NCBI RefSeq assembly: GCF_900114635.1
Contig: NZ_FOTQ01000002.1
Coordinates: forward strand, 1-64,000
From: Shimia aestuarii
Lineage (GTDB): Bacteria > Pseudomonadota > Alphaproteobacteria > Rhodobacterales > Rhodobacteraceae
DNA length: 64,000 nt
Direction of reading: 5' to 3'
Position 1 is the first letter of the stretch. Each line of letters begins with the position of its first letter. The notes beneath the pieces were generated by a model. It saw only the letters and a list, made by a program, of their open reading frames with translations. It was not told where the DNA came from and made no database searches. This document shows, in pieces, positions 1 to 10,318 of this stretch. Made by a program: the position numbers and the translations under genes.

Positions 1-1842
<1,842 letters not shown>

Positions 1843-1848
1843 GGGCGG

Positions 1849-2532
1849 ATGCTGGACACCAACAAAACCACCGCCCCCGTTCTGATCCTTCTCGGCCCTC
1901 CGGGCGCCGGGAAGGGCACACAAGCCCGCATGCTCGAAGAGAAATTCGGCCTCGTGCAGCTTTCGACCGGCGACCTTCTGCGCGCCGCCGTGGCCGCAGG
2001 AACCGAGGCAGGCAAGGCCGCCAAGGCCGTCATGGAAGCCGGTGATCTCGTCAGTGACGAGATCGTCATCGCCATCCTGCGTGACCGCCTTGGGGATGAA
2101 GACTGCGCGAAGGGCGTGATCCTCGACGGGTTCCCGCGCACCACGGTGCAGGCCGAGGCGTTGGACGCGCTGCTCGCGGAATCGGGTCAGAAAATCAACG
2201 CCGCCATCAGCCTTGATGTGGAAGACGCCGCCATGGTGACACGCATCTCGGGCCGCTACACCTGTGGCGCGTGTGGCGAAGGTTATCACGACGAATTCAA
2301 GCAGCCCGCCAAGGATGGCGTCTGCGACAAATGCGGCGGCACGGAAATGAAACGCCGTGCCGACGACAATGCCGAAACCGTGGCCAGCAGACTTGAGGCT
2401 TACCACGCGCAGACGGCACCGCTCATTGCCTTCTACGACGGCAAGGGCACCCTGCAACGGGTCGACGCCATGGGCGATATCGACGCGATCGCAGGAAATC
2501 TGAGCGCGATCGTCGCATCGGCGACCGCGTAA
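1849..2532 (+). CDS. adk: adenylate kinase with four-cysteine (zinc) lid
   Basis: Converts ATP + AMP to 2 ADP in the cytoplasm; this recycles the AMP made by the adjacent acetyl-CoA synthetase. The P-loop GPPGAGKGT is at residues 16-24, and DGFPRT at about 93-98. The lid is the long form with four cysteines (C139, C142, C159, C162), the arrangement that binds structural zinc. The length of 227 is normal for long-lid adenylate kinases. ATG at 1849 comes 6 bases after the acs stop and has a G-rich ribosome site overlapping that stop, so the two genes are probably co-transcribed. No oddities seen. Confidence 0.97.
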   Translation: MLDTNKTTAPVLILLGPPGAGKGTQARMLEEKFGLVQLSTGDLLRAAVAAGTEAGKAAKAVMEAGDLVSDEIVIAILRDRLGDEDCAKGVILDGFPRTTVQAEALDALLAESGQKINAAISLDVEDAAMVTRISGRYTCGACGEGYHDEFKQPAKDGVCDKCGGTEMKRRADDNAETVASRLEAYHAQTAPLIAFYDGKGTLQRVDAMGDIDAIAGNLSAIVASATA

Positions 2533-2605
2533 AGGGGAAGTGCAAGGGCGCGCGGGGGGACCCGCGCTAACTTGTGGAGGAAACGGAAACGAGGGAGGAG
2601 CCATA

Positions 2606-2866
2606 ATGGCCGACAACTCATCCAACACTGCATACTGGTCCGCGAACGTGCGGATCATTCTGATCAGCCTCGTCATCTGGGCGCTGGTCTCTTTCGGGTT
2701 CGGCATCCTGCTGCGTCCGATGCTGTCCGGCATCGCCGTTGGCGGCACTGACCTGGGCTTCTGGTTTGCCCAGCAAGGGTCGATCCTGGTCTTCTTGGCG
2801 CTGATTTTCTTCTACGCCTGGCGGATGAACAAACTCGACGCCGAGCATGGCGTTGAGGAAGAGTAA
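2606..2866 (+). CDS. DUF4212 small subunit of a solute:sodium symporter
   Basis: A small inner-membrane protein of 86 residues with two hydrophobic helices (about 15-35 and 48-72) and a short acidic tail, matching the DUF4212 family, which is the small partner of a large sodium/solute symporter encoded next to it. Start: the ATG at 2606 follows a strong GGGAGGAG ribosome site at 2593-2600; an open frame exists back to 2540 but has no membrane or family features. The gene for the large subunit begins 15 bases after its stop. Its exact role (assembly or gating) is not known for the family. Confidence 0.9.
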   Translation: MADNSSNTAYWSANVRIILISLVIWALVSFGFGILLRPMLSGIAVGGTDLGFWFAQQGSILVFLALIFFYAWRMNKLDAEHGVEEE

Positions 2867-2881
2867 AGGGACACACAAACA

Positions 2882-4666
2882 ATGAGTCAGTTTGCAATCA
2901 ACCTGCTGTTTGTTGGCGCGTCCTTTGCGCTCTACATCGGCATCGCGATCTGGGCCCGCGCGGGTTCCACATCTGAATTTTACGCTGCAGGCCGCGGCGT
3001 TCACCCTGTAACCAACGGTATGGCCACCGCCGCTGACTGGATGTCGGCTGCGTCGTTCATCTCGATGGCGGGCCTCATCGCCTTCACCGGCTATGACAAC
3101 TCGTCCTTCCTGATGGGCTGGACCGGTGGTTACGTGCTTCTGGCACTGCTGCTTGCGCCCTACCTGCGCAAGTTCGGCAAGTTCACCGTGTCGGAATTCA
3201 TCGGCGATCGTTTCTACAGCCAGACCGCACGTATCGTGGCGGTTGTCTGTCTGATCGTTGCCTCGACCACCTACGTGATCGGTCAGATGACCGGCGTGGG
3301 CGTGGCCTTTGGCCGCTTCCTCGAAGTCAGCAACACTGCTGGCCTGCTGATCGGCGCCTGTGTGGTGTTCGCCTATGCCGTTTTCGGCGGCATGAAAGGT
3401 GTGACCTACACCCAGGTAGCTCAGTACGTCGTACTGATCATGGCCTACACCATCCCGGCCATCTTCATCTCGCTGCAGCTGACCGGCAACCCGATCCCGG
3501 CACTGGGTCTGTTTGGCGACCACGTTGCCTCGGGCGAACCTCTGCTGGCCAAGCTGGACGCCATCGTTCAGGAACTGGGCTTCAACGAGTACACCGCACA
3601 CCACGCCGACACCTTCAACATGGTGCTCTTCACCCTGTCGCTGATGATCGGTACCGCGGGTCTGCCCCACGTGATCATGCGCTTCTTCACCGTGCCGCGC
3701 GTTGCTGACGCACGCTGGTCGGCTGGCTGGGCGCTGGTGTTCATTGCCCTGCTGTATCTGACTGCTCCGGCAGTGGGTGCCATGGCGCGTCTGAACATCA
3801 CGGACATGATGTGGCCCAACGGCACCAACGGCGAAGCGGTTTCGGTTGAACAGATCGAAAACGAGGCCCGTTACGACTGGATGGCCACCTGGCAGAAAAC
3901 CGGTCTGCTGGACTGGGAAGACAAGAACGGCGACGGCAAAATTCAGTATTACAACGATCAAAATGCTGAAATGCAGGCCAAAGCGGCTGAAAAAGGCTGG
4001 GAAGGCAACGAGCTGACCAAGTTCAACCGTGACATCCTGGTTCTGGCCAACCCTGAAATCGCCAACCTGCCCTCCTGGGTGATCGGTCTGGTGGCTGCGG
4101 GTGGTCTTGCTGCTGCTCTGTCGACGGCTGCCGGCCTTCTGCTGGCAATCTCCTCGGCCGTGTCGCACGACCTCATCAAGGGCGCCATCAACCCGAACAT
4201 CTCGGAAAAAGGCGAACTTCTGTCGGCACGTGTAGCCATGGCTGTGGCCATCGCGGTTGCAACCTATCTCGGTCTGAACCCTCCGGGCTTCGCCGCGCAA
4301 ACCGTGGCTCTGGCCTTCGGTCTGGCTGCTGCGTCGATCTTCCCGGCGCTGATGATGGGTATCTTCTCGACCAAGATCAACAACACCGGCGCCGTTGCTG
4401 GTATGCTGGCTGGTCTGAGCGTTACCCTCGTCTACATCTTCCTGCACAAAGGCTGGTTCTTTGTACCTGGCACCAACAGCTTCACGGATGCTGATCCGCT
4501 GCTGGGCACCGTCAAGTCGACCTCGTTCGGCGCCATCGGTGCAGCCGTCAACTTTGCTGTCGCCTACCTCGTTGCAGGCGCCACCAAAGAGACCCCGCAG
4601 GAAATCAAGGACCTGGTGGAAAGCGTTCGTATCCCCAAAGGGGCCGGCGCGGCTCAGGACCACTGA
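2882..4666 (+). CDS. sodium/solute (acetate-type) symporter large subunit
   Basis: A 594-residue SSS-family transporter with about 13 membrane segments, close to ActP and to the VC_2705-type symporters that pair with DUF4212 proteins. It probably brings acetate or another short monocarboxylate into the cell with Na+; the acs gene upstream supports acetate, but the substrate is inferred. The family core is visible: FYAAGRGV near residue 35, SAASFISMAG at 55-64 and GTAGLPHVIMRFFTV at 257-271. A hydrophilic loop at about 310-390 contains an EF-hand-like stretch (D347, N349, D351, G352, I354). It ends 103 bases before the next gene, with an intrinsic terminator between. Confidence 0.92.
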   Translation: MSQFAINLLFVGASFALYIGIAIWARAGSTSEFYAAGRGVHPVTNGMATAADWMSAASFISMAGLIAFTGYDNSSFLMGWTGGYVLLALLLAPYLRKFGKFTVSEFIGDRFYSQTARIVAVVCLIVASTTYVIGQMTGVGVAFGRFLEVSNTAGLLIGACVVFAYAVFGGMKGVTYTQVAQYVVLIMAYTIPAIFISLQLTGNPIPALGLFGDHVASGEPLLAKLDAIVQELGFNEYTAHHADTFNMVLFTLSLMIGTAGLPHVIMRFFTVPRVADARWSAGWALVFIALLYLTAPAVGAMARLNITDMMWPNGTNGEAVSVEQIENEARYDWMATWQKTGLLDWEDKNGDGKIQYYNDQNAEMQAKAAEKGWEGNELTKFNRDILVLANPEIANLPSWVIGLVAAGGLAAALSTAAGLLLAISSAVSHDLIKGAINPNISEKGELLSARVAMAVAIAVATYLGLNPPGFAAQTVALAFGLAAASIFPALMMGIFSTKINNTGAVAGMLAGLSVTLVYIFLHKGWFFVPGTNSFTDADPLLGTVKSTSFGAIGAAVNFAVAYLVAGATKETPQEIKDLVESVRIPKGAGAAQDH

Positions 4667-4718
4667 TAGCGGCTATGCGAGGGGTGCAACTGCGACCCCC
4701 CGCCCTCTTGCTAAACAC

Positions 4719-4755
4719 GTCCCGCCCGGTGCATTCCGGGCGGGACTTTTCTTTT
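4719..4755 (+). terminator. intrinsic terminator after symporter gene
   Basis: A perfect 11-bp stem (4719-4729 with 4736-4746, GTCCCGCCCGG and its complement) with a 6-base loop, followed at once by a T-rich run TTTTCTTTT. It lies just upstream of the start of the cNMP/CBS gene, so it may lower read-through rather than end the operon fully. Confidence 0.9.
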
Positions 4756-4769
4756 CAAAGGTGTGCGCC

Positions 4770-6599
4770 ATGCCGCTGACTCAGGACCAGATTTCCCGCT
4801 TTCTTCATTCGGTTCACCCTTATGACTCGCTGCCCCCCGAAGTGCTCCCCGAACTGGCCGCCAAGTTCGAGGCCTGGGAGGTCGAACAGGGATTTTCTGT
4901 CTATGAACTGGGCGAGAAACTGCGCGGCCTGTTTCTGATCTACGAGGGCGCCATCGAAGTGTCCGACGAAAACGGCGTTGTCGTGTCCCATCTGGGTCTG
5001 CGCAACTCGTTTGGCGAACGCGGGTTGATGCGTGACGGCGTCGCCGTCACCAGCGCCACGGCGGATGCCCATTCGATCCTGTTGATGCTGCCTGCGGACG
5101 AGTTCCACGCGTTGGTGGAAACCTACCCGTCTGCCAAGCGGTTCTTCGACCGCTCGCGCGGCTCGCGCAAAGAGGAACAGAACGACCTCGCCACAAGCCG
5201 GGTCGACACGCTTATGGCGCATGACCCGGTCACGATCGCGGCCGATGACACGGCCCAGCACGCGGCACAGATGATGCGCGAACACCGGATTTCGTCGCTC
5301 TGTATCGCACAGGACGGCGCGCTTCAGGGCATCGTGACCAACCGCGATCTGGTGTCCAAGGTCATGGCGCCCGCCCTGCCCTATGACACCGCCATTTCCG
5401 AGATCATGACCCGGTCTCCCCTGACGCTGCCGTCTTCGGCCATCGGGTCCGACGTGCTGCACGCGATGATGGAACACCGCATCGGCCACGTGCCGATCGT
5501 GGATGCCGGGCAGCTTGTCGGCATCGTCACCCAGACCGACCTGACCCGCTTTCAGGCCGTGTCCTCTGCCGAACTCGTGTCCGAAATCGCCCGTGCCGAC
5601 ACCGCCGAGGAGATGGCCGCCGTCACCGCTCGCATTCCCCAGCTTCTCGTGCAGCTTGTCGCGGGCGGCAACCGCCACGAGATCGTCACCCGCCTGATCA
5701 CCGACATCGCCGATACCGCGACGCGCCGGTTGCTAGCGCTGGCCGAAGCAAAACTCGGCCCCGCACCCGTGCCCTACCTCTGGCTGGCCTGCGGTTCGCA
5801 AGGGCGTCAGGAACAGACCGGCGTTTCGGACCAGGACAACTGCCTCATCCTTGATGACAGTGTCACCGACGAAATGCGCACCGGCTATTTCGCGGATCTG
5901 GCAAAATTCGTCTCGGATGGTCTGGATGTCTGTGGCTATTTCTACTGCCCCGGCGACATGATGGCGACCAACCCGCGCTGGTGTCAGCCGGTGCGCGTCT
6001 GGAAAGACTATTTCAACGGCTGGATCAACAAACCCGATCCCGAAGCCCAGATGCTCGCCTCGGTCATGTTCGATCTGCGCCCCATTGGCGGCCATGTCGA
6101 CCTGTTCGAAAACCTTCAGGAAAGCACGCTCGACGCGGCGGCCAAGAACTCGATCTTCGTGGCCCACATGGTCTCGAACTCGCTCAAGCACCAGCCCCCG
6201 CTGAGCTTGTTGCGCGGCTTTGCCACGATCCGTTCCGGCGAGCACAAGAACCAGCTCGACCTCAAGGCCAACGGTGTCGTGCCCATCGTCGACCTCGGCC
6301 GTGTCTATGCGCTTCAGGGCCGCCTGAGCGCCGTCAACACCCGCGCCCGCCTTGAAGCCGCCGAAAGCGCAGGTGTGCTGAGCAGCTCGGGCGCGGCCGA
6401 TCTGCTGGATGCCTATGACCTGATCGCCGAAACCCGGCTCGAACATCAGGTGGCCCTCGTCAAAAAGGGCCAGAAACCCGACAACTACCTTAGCCCCTCG
6501 GACCTTTCCGATTTCGAACGCAGCCATCTGCGCGACGCATTCGTGGTCGTGAAATCGCTGCAATCCGCCATCGGTCATGGCCGTGGCATGCTGAGCTGA
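4770..6599 (+). CDS. cyclic-nucleotide/CBS/DUF294 putative nucleotidyltransferase regulator
   Basis: A 609-residue cytoplasmic protein with a recognisable order of domains: cNMP-binding-like fold (about 15-130), a CBS pair (about 145-265) that usually binds adenine nucleotides, then a DUF294 nucleotidyltransferase-like domain with GSQGRQEQ at 342-349 and the acidic pair in SDQDN (D354, D356), and the DUF294 C-terminal region. Members are often encoded beside acetate symporters and an epsilon-type exonuclease, exactly as here, but the reaction is not established. Start: ATG at 4770; the open frame runs further upstream into the symporter gene but that part is not family-like. Stop at 6599 is followed by a 67-base gap. 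Confidence 0.9.
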   Translation: MPLTQDQISRFLHSVHPYDSLPPEVLPELAAKFEAWEVEQGFSVYELGEKLRGLFLIYEGAIEVSDENGVVVSHLGLRNSFGERGLMRDGVAVTSATADAHSILLMLPADEFHALVETYPSAKRFFDRSRGSRKEEQNDLATSRVDTLMAHDPVTIAADDTAQHAAQMMREHRISSLCIAQDGALQGIVTNRDLVSKVMAPALPYDTAISEIMTRSPLTLPSSAIGSDVLHAMMEHRIGHVPIVDAGQLVGIVTQTDLTRFQAVSSAELVSEIARADTAEEMAAVTARIPQLLVQLVAGGNRHEIVTRLITDIADTATRRLLALAEAKLGPAPVPYLWLACGSQGRQEQTGVSDQDNCLILDDSVTDEMRTGYFADLAKFVSDGLDVCGYFYCPGDMMATNPRWCQPVRVWKDYFNGWINKPDPEAQMLASVMFDLRPIGGHVDLFENLQESTLDAAAKNSIFVAHMVSNSLKHQPPLSLLRGFATIRSGEHKNQLDLKANGVVPIVDLGRVYALQGRLSAVNTRARLEAAESAGVLSSSGAADLLDAYDLIAETRLEHQVALVKKGQKPDNYLSPSDLSDFERSHLRDAFVVVKSLQSAIGHGRGMLS

Positions 6600-6666
6600 C
6601 ACTTTCCGCGCGGCCCCGGTACGAGGAGACAACCGCGGCCGCGCCAACCCAAAAGGGAGGACGACC

Positions 6667-7185
6667 ATGTTCCTGGAACTCGTCGCCACGTTCATCGCGG
6701 GTCTTGCCGGCGCTGGCCTGATGATGCTGATCAACCGCCTGACCGGGCGCCGCCTGCCCAAATGGCTGACCCCGGTCGCCGCCGGTGCCGCCATGATCGC
6801 CGCCACCATCTCGAGCGAATATGGATGGTACGACCGCACCCGGGACACACTACCCGAAGGGTTTTCCGTGGTGCAAACCGTGGAAAGCAAGGCGTTCTAT
6901 CGCCCCTGGACCTATGCCTGGCCCTATACCGAACGCTTCGTTGCGCTCGATACGGCTTCTGTGCGCACCAACCAGAACCTGCCTGACATGCGCATGGCCG
7001 ACCTGTTTTTTTATGGTCGCTGGTCGCCGCTCAACCGAATGACCGTCATGGTCGACTGTGTCGAGAACCGCCGCGCGCCGCTCGTCGATGCCATTGAATT
7101 CAATGACAACGGCGAAGTCATCGGTGCGGACTGGATACCGGTTGCCGAAACCGACCCGCTGCTGACATCCATCTGCGAGGCGTAA
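6667..7185 (+). CDS. conserved small membrane protein of unknown function
   Basis: I do not recognise a named family. The 172-residue product begins with a hydrophobic helix (about 3-24), a basic loop, and a second hydrophobic stretch (about 35-50), followed by a soluble domain of about 120 residues rich in aromatic residues (for example FYRPWTYAWPYTERFVALD). This fits an inner-membrane protein with a periplasmic domain. ATG at 6667 has the ribosome site GGGAGG nine bases upstream. It ends 3 bases before the membrane-bound exonuclease gene, so the two are very likely translated from one message, and a joint membrane role with the DUF294/exonuclease module is inferred. Confidence 0.8.
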   Translation: MFLELVATFIAGLAGAGLMMLINRLTGRRLPKWLTPVAAGAAMIAATISSEYGWYDRTRDTLPEGFSVVQTVESKAFYRPWTYAWPYTERFVALDTASVRTNQNLPDMRMADLFFYGRWSPLNRMTVMVDCVENRRAPLVDAIEFNDNGEVIGADWIPVAETDPLLTSICEA

Positions 7186-7188
7186 CCC

Positions 7189-8601
7189 ATGTTCCAGCAC
7201 CTTTCCCTGCGCATTCGCATCCTGCTCTTCTTTGCCCTGATCGGGATCGGCGGAACGATCATCGTGGGCCTGGCGCTCTATTTCGGCTATCGCAGCGCCC
7301 TGAACGACGGGGTGGCCTCGGGGTTCCTTTTGGCCGGTATCCTTGCCGGGTTCGGGCTTCTGGGTCTCTCGGTGGGCATCTGGCTCCTGTTTGACGAAAA
7401 CGTCGCCAAACCGATCGAACGACTCGCCGCCGCCATGCGCACCCGCGCCCATGCCGGGGTCAACGCTGATGTGGACAAGCATGCCGCCCGTTACCTCGGC
7501 GATCTCGCCCCGGCGGCCGAGGCGGTCTCGACCCAGCTCAACGAAACCGCGCTGAGCACGGCGCAGATGGTGGCGCTTGAAACGGAACGGCTGACGCTGG
7601 AAAAACAGCGCCTCACCGCCCTGCTGACCGAGGTGCCCGTGGCGATGATCCTGGTCAGCCCTTCCAACCAGATCGTGCTCTACGACGGACAGGCCGCCGA
7701 AGTGCTGCGCCAGATCGCGACACCGCGTCTCAACGCGTCGATCTATGACTATTTCAAACAGGAAACGCTGGAACGCGCCTACCAGAAACTGGTCAAGACC
7801 GGGATGGACGTGTCTTTCACCGCCGAAGGCGCCGCCAACAAGCTCACCTTCGATGCACGGCTCAAACCGATGGGTGCGGCCAAGGGCTACATGATCCTGA
7901 TCGACGACGAACACGCCAAGATCACGCCGGATGCCGAACGCCCGCTGGTGTATGATTTCGACCTGCTCGATCAGCAGCCCGCAGATGACATCATGGTGAC
8001 GCCGATCACCGACATGACCTATGTCGTGTTCGACAGCGAAACCACGGGGTTGCTACCGCATAAGGACGAGGTTGTGCAGCTGGGCGCGGTGCGCGTGGTC
8101 AAGGGCCGGATCGTGCCGGGTGAGAAAATCGACCAACTGGTCGATCCCGGCATCAAGATCCCGCCCGCCTCGACCAAGGTGCACCACATCACCGACGCCA
8201 TGGTGGCCGGGGCGCCCGACATCGAACAGGTCTCACGTGAATTCCACCACTTTTCGCGCGGTGCGGTGATCGTCGCCCACAATGCCCCTTTCGACATGGC
8301 CTTCCTGCGCCGTCAGGCCAAGAGCATGGATATCGAATGGGACCACCCGATCCTCGACACCGTGCTTCTGTCGGCGGTGCTGTTCGGCGCCTCTGAAACC
8401 CACACTTTGGATGCGCTCTGCGACCGGCTCGGAGTGACCATCCCCGACCACCTGCGCCACACTGCTCTGGGGGACGCGCAGGCCACCGCCGAAGTGCTCT
8501 GCCGGATGCTGCCCATGCTGGCCTCGCGCGGCTATGACACGTTCGGCAAGGTTCTCGAACAGACCCGCAAACATGGCCGCCTGCTCGAAGACCTGAACTG
8601 A
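7189..8601 (+). CDS. membrane-anchored sensor-like 3'-5' exonuclease (DnaQ/epsilon fold)
   Basis: The 470-residue product combines two membrane helices (about 10-33 and 43-68), a HAMP-like linker (70-125), a coiled/PAS-like region (125-245) and a C-terminal DEDDh exonuclease domain (about 275-440). All five catalytic residues are present: D282 and E284 in FDSETTG, D369 in HNAPFDMAF, H424 and D429 in HTALGDAQAT. So it should remove nucleotides from 3' ends of DNA or RNA while held at the membrane, possibly in response to a signal. Epsilon-like exonucleases are known neighbours of DUF294 and acetate symporter genes; the sensor-like N-terminus is the odd part. The start is 3 bases after the preceding gene's stop. 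Confidence 0.88.
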   Translation: MFQHLSLRIRILLFFALIGIGGTIIVGLALYFGYRSALNDGVASGFLLAGILAGFGLLGLSVGIWLLFDENVAKPIERLAAAMRTRAHAGVNADVDKHAARYLGDLAPAAEAVSTQLNETALSTAQMVALETERLTLEKQRLTALLTEVPVAMILVSPSNQIVLYDGQAAEVLRQIATPRLNASIYDYFKQETLERAYQKLVKTGMDVSFTAEGAANKLTFDARLKPMGAAKGYMILIDDEHAKITPDAERPLVYDFDLLDQQPADDIMVTPITDMTYVVFDSETTGLLPHKDEVVQLGAVRVVKGRIVPGEKIDQLVDPGIKIPPASTKVHHITDAMVAGAPDIEQVSREFHHFSRGAVIVAHNAPFDMAFLRRQAKSMDIEWDHPILDTVLLSAVLFGASETHTLDALCDRLGVTIPDHLRHTALGDAQATAEVLCRMLPMLASRGYDTFGKVLEQTRKHGRLLEDLN

Positions 8602-8615
8602 CGCGATACCCGCCG

Positions 8616-8700
8616 CTTCATTTTGCCAGAAATACTCCGGGGGAGTCGCCCCCGGGCGACTGGGGGCAGCGCCCCCGCCCGGTCCAAACCGCGCTCTTCG
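8616..8700 (-). repeat. dispersed GC-rich element, copy C (reverse orientation)
   Basis: Read on the - strand this stretch has GC-rich inverted repeats (8640-8690) followed by the core CGGAGTATTTCTGGCAAAAT and GAA at 8616-8640. The same core is found on the + strand at 30280-30303 and 43354-43376. It sits in the 189-base gap between the exonuclease and flavin reductase genes. Likely a REP-like or terminator-associated repeat. Confidence 0.7.
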
Positions 8701-8790
8701 CCCCACACCTGGCGACCGATTTTCCCCGCCCCCTTGCAACCCCAGCCAAATCGTCGCACATGAGGGTGAGAGGCGCGACGCAGGACAATC

Positions 8791-9294
8791 ATGAATATGG
8801 CTCCCGAATTCGATCCCACGGCGGAAAACCAGCGCATTTATCGCGACGCGCTGGGGTGCTTTGCCACCGGCGTGACCGTGATCACCGCGTCGACCGCCTC
8901 GGGGCCGATCGGCATGACGGCCAATTCCTTTTCCTCGATCTCTCTTGATCCGCCGCTGGTGCTCTGGTCGGCGGCCAAGAACTCACAGCGCTACCCGTTT
9001 TTTGCCGCCGCCACCCGCTTTGCCATCCACGTGATGCGCGACGACCAAAAGGCGCTGGCGCTGGAATTTGCCCGTCGCGGTGACGCGTTCGACCAGACCA
9101 AATGGCATTCCGGCGCCTATGACGTTCCGCTGATCGACATCTGCCTTGCGCGGTTCGAATGCCGCACGCAGGCGGTGCATGACGGAGGCGATCACGCCAT
9201 CGTGGTGGGCGAAGTCACCCATGTGACGTTGAATGACGGCGCACCTCTGGTTTTTGCCCAACGCGCCTTTGGCGGCTTCACCCCCGAAGCCTGA
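8791..9294 (+). CDS. flavin reductase family protein (FMN-binding split barrel)
   Basis: A 167-residue cytoplasmic protein of the flavin reductase/HpaC type, which reduces FMN or FAD with NAD(P)H, usually to feed a partner monooxygenase. Typical features: CFATGVTVITA near residue 24, GMTANSFSSISLDPPLVL at about 42-59, and a C-terminal HVTLNDGAPLVFAQRAFGGF. The ATG at 8791 (with an in-frame ATG two codons later) has a weak AGGA site. No partner monooxygenase is encoded next to it in this window, so the job of the reduced flavin is open. The preceding gap holds a dispersed repeat. Confidence 0.93.
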   Translation: MNMAPEFDPTAENQRIYRDALGCFATGVTVITASTASGPIGMTANSFSSISLDPPLVLWSAAKNSQRYPFFAAATRFAIHVMRDDQKALALEFARRGDAFDQTKWHSGAYDVPLIDICLARFECRTQAVHDGGDHAIVVGEVTHVTLNDGAPLVFAQRAFGGFTPEA

Positions 9295-9376
9295 GCCGAC
9301 CCAATGTCATAGCGATGACACGGACCACCGGCACCTTGCCAGCAGGCGAACCCACAAATACAGCAGGAGAGACGTT

Positions 9377-10318
9377 TTGGACGATCTGAAAGCACAGAAA
9401 GACAGCTTCGCAAAGATGCTCGAAGCCACCGCTCCGCTTGATCCCATTGCCACCGCCGTCGTGCATCCCTGTGACGTGGCCTCCCTGACCGGCGCGCTCG
9501 CCGCCCGTGACAACGGGCTGATCACACCGATTCTCGTAGGCCCCTCCGAACGTATCAAGGCTGCCGCCGCAGAGGGAGATCTCTCCCTCGACGGGCTCGA
9601 AATCGTCCCGTCCAAACATAGCCATGACAGCGCAGAAAAGGCCGTTTGCCTCGTGCGCGAGGGGCGCGCTCAGGCGCTGATGAAGGGCGCGCTGCACACG
9701 GACGAGGTCATGCAAGCCGCCATCGACAAGACCAAGGGGCTGCGCACCGAACGCCGCATGAGCCATGTCTTTGTGCTTGATGTGCCGAGCTATCCCAAGC
9801 CGCTGCTGATCTCGGACGCGGCGATCAACATTTTTCCCGACCTGCAGTGCAAGGCCGATATCGTGCAGAACGCCATCGAACTGGCCCATGCCATCGGCGT
9901 GGATCAGCCCAAGGTTGCGATCCTTTCGGCGCTGGAAACGGTCTATCCCAAGATCCCTTCCACGGTCGAAGCTGCCGCGCTCTGCAAGATGGCCGACCGG
10001 GGTCAGATCACTGGCGGTCTGCTCGACGGCCCGCTCGCCTTTGACAACGCCATTTCGAAACGCGCGGCCAAAGCCAAGGGCATCGTGTCCGACGTAGCTG
10101 GCGACGCCGACATCCTGATCGCCCCCGATCTCGAAGCCGGCAACATGATCGCCAAGCAGCTGATGTATCTGGCAGGGGCCGACAGTGCCGGACTGGTCCT
10201 AGGGGCGCGGGTGCCGATCATGCTAACCTCGCGCGCCGACGGCACGCTATCGCGGCTGGTTTCGGCGGCACTGGCACAGCTTCTTGTGCATGATCGGCTC
10301 GGAAAGGACCTGATGTGA
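9377..10318 (+). CDS. pta: phosphate acetyl/butyryltransferase
   Basis: Swaps the phosphoryl and CoA groups between acetyl-CoA (or another short acyl-CoA) and acyl phosphate. At 313 residues it is the short PTA/PTB form. It lacks the N-terminal MaoC-like hydratase domain found in many alphaproteobacterial relatives. Family motifs include LMKGALHTDEVM near 115, SDAAINIFPDL at about 155 and GGLLDGPLAFDNAIS near 225. Start: TTG at 9377 preceded by AGGAGA; no ATG in this frame gives a sensible N-terminus. The stop overlaps the ackA start, so the pair forms the acetyl-CoA/acetate branch. Whether acetyl-CoA or butyryl-CoA is preferred cannot be told. Confidence 0.9.
   Translation: MDDLKAQKDSFAKMLEATAPLDPIATAVVHPCDVASLTGALAARDNGLITPILVGPSERIKAAAAEGDLSLDGLEIVPSKHSHDSAEKAVCLVREGRAQALMKGALHTDEVMQAAIDKTKGLRTERRMSHVFVLDVPSYPKPLLISDAAINIFPDLQCKADIVQNAIELAHAIGVDQPKVAILSALETVYPKIPSTVEAAALCKMADRGQITGGLLDGPLAFDNAISKRAAKAKGIVSDVAGDADILIAPDLEAGNMIAKQLMYLAGADSAGLVLGARVPIMLTSRADGTLSRLVSAALAQLLVHDRLGKDLM

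Noticed and set aside
2618-4663. 681-codon open frame antisense to the DUF4212/symporter genes
   Set aside because: His/Gln/Arg/Gly-rich, low-complexity translation that mirrors a GC-rich gene with clear family identity on the other strand.
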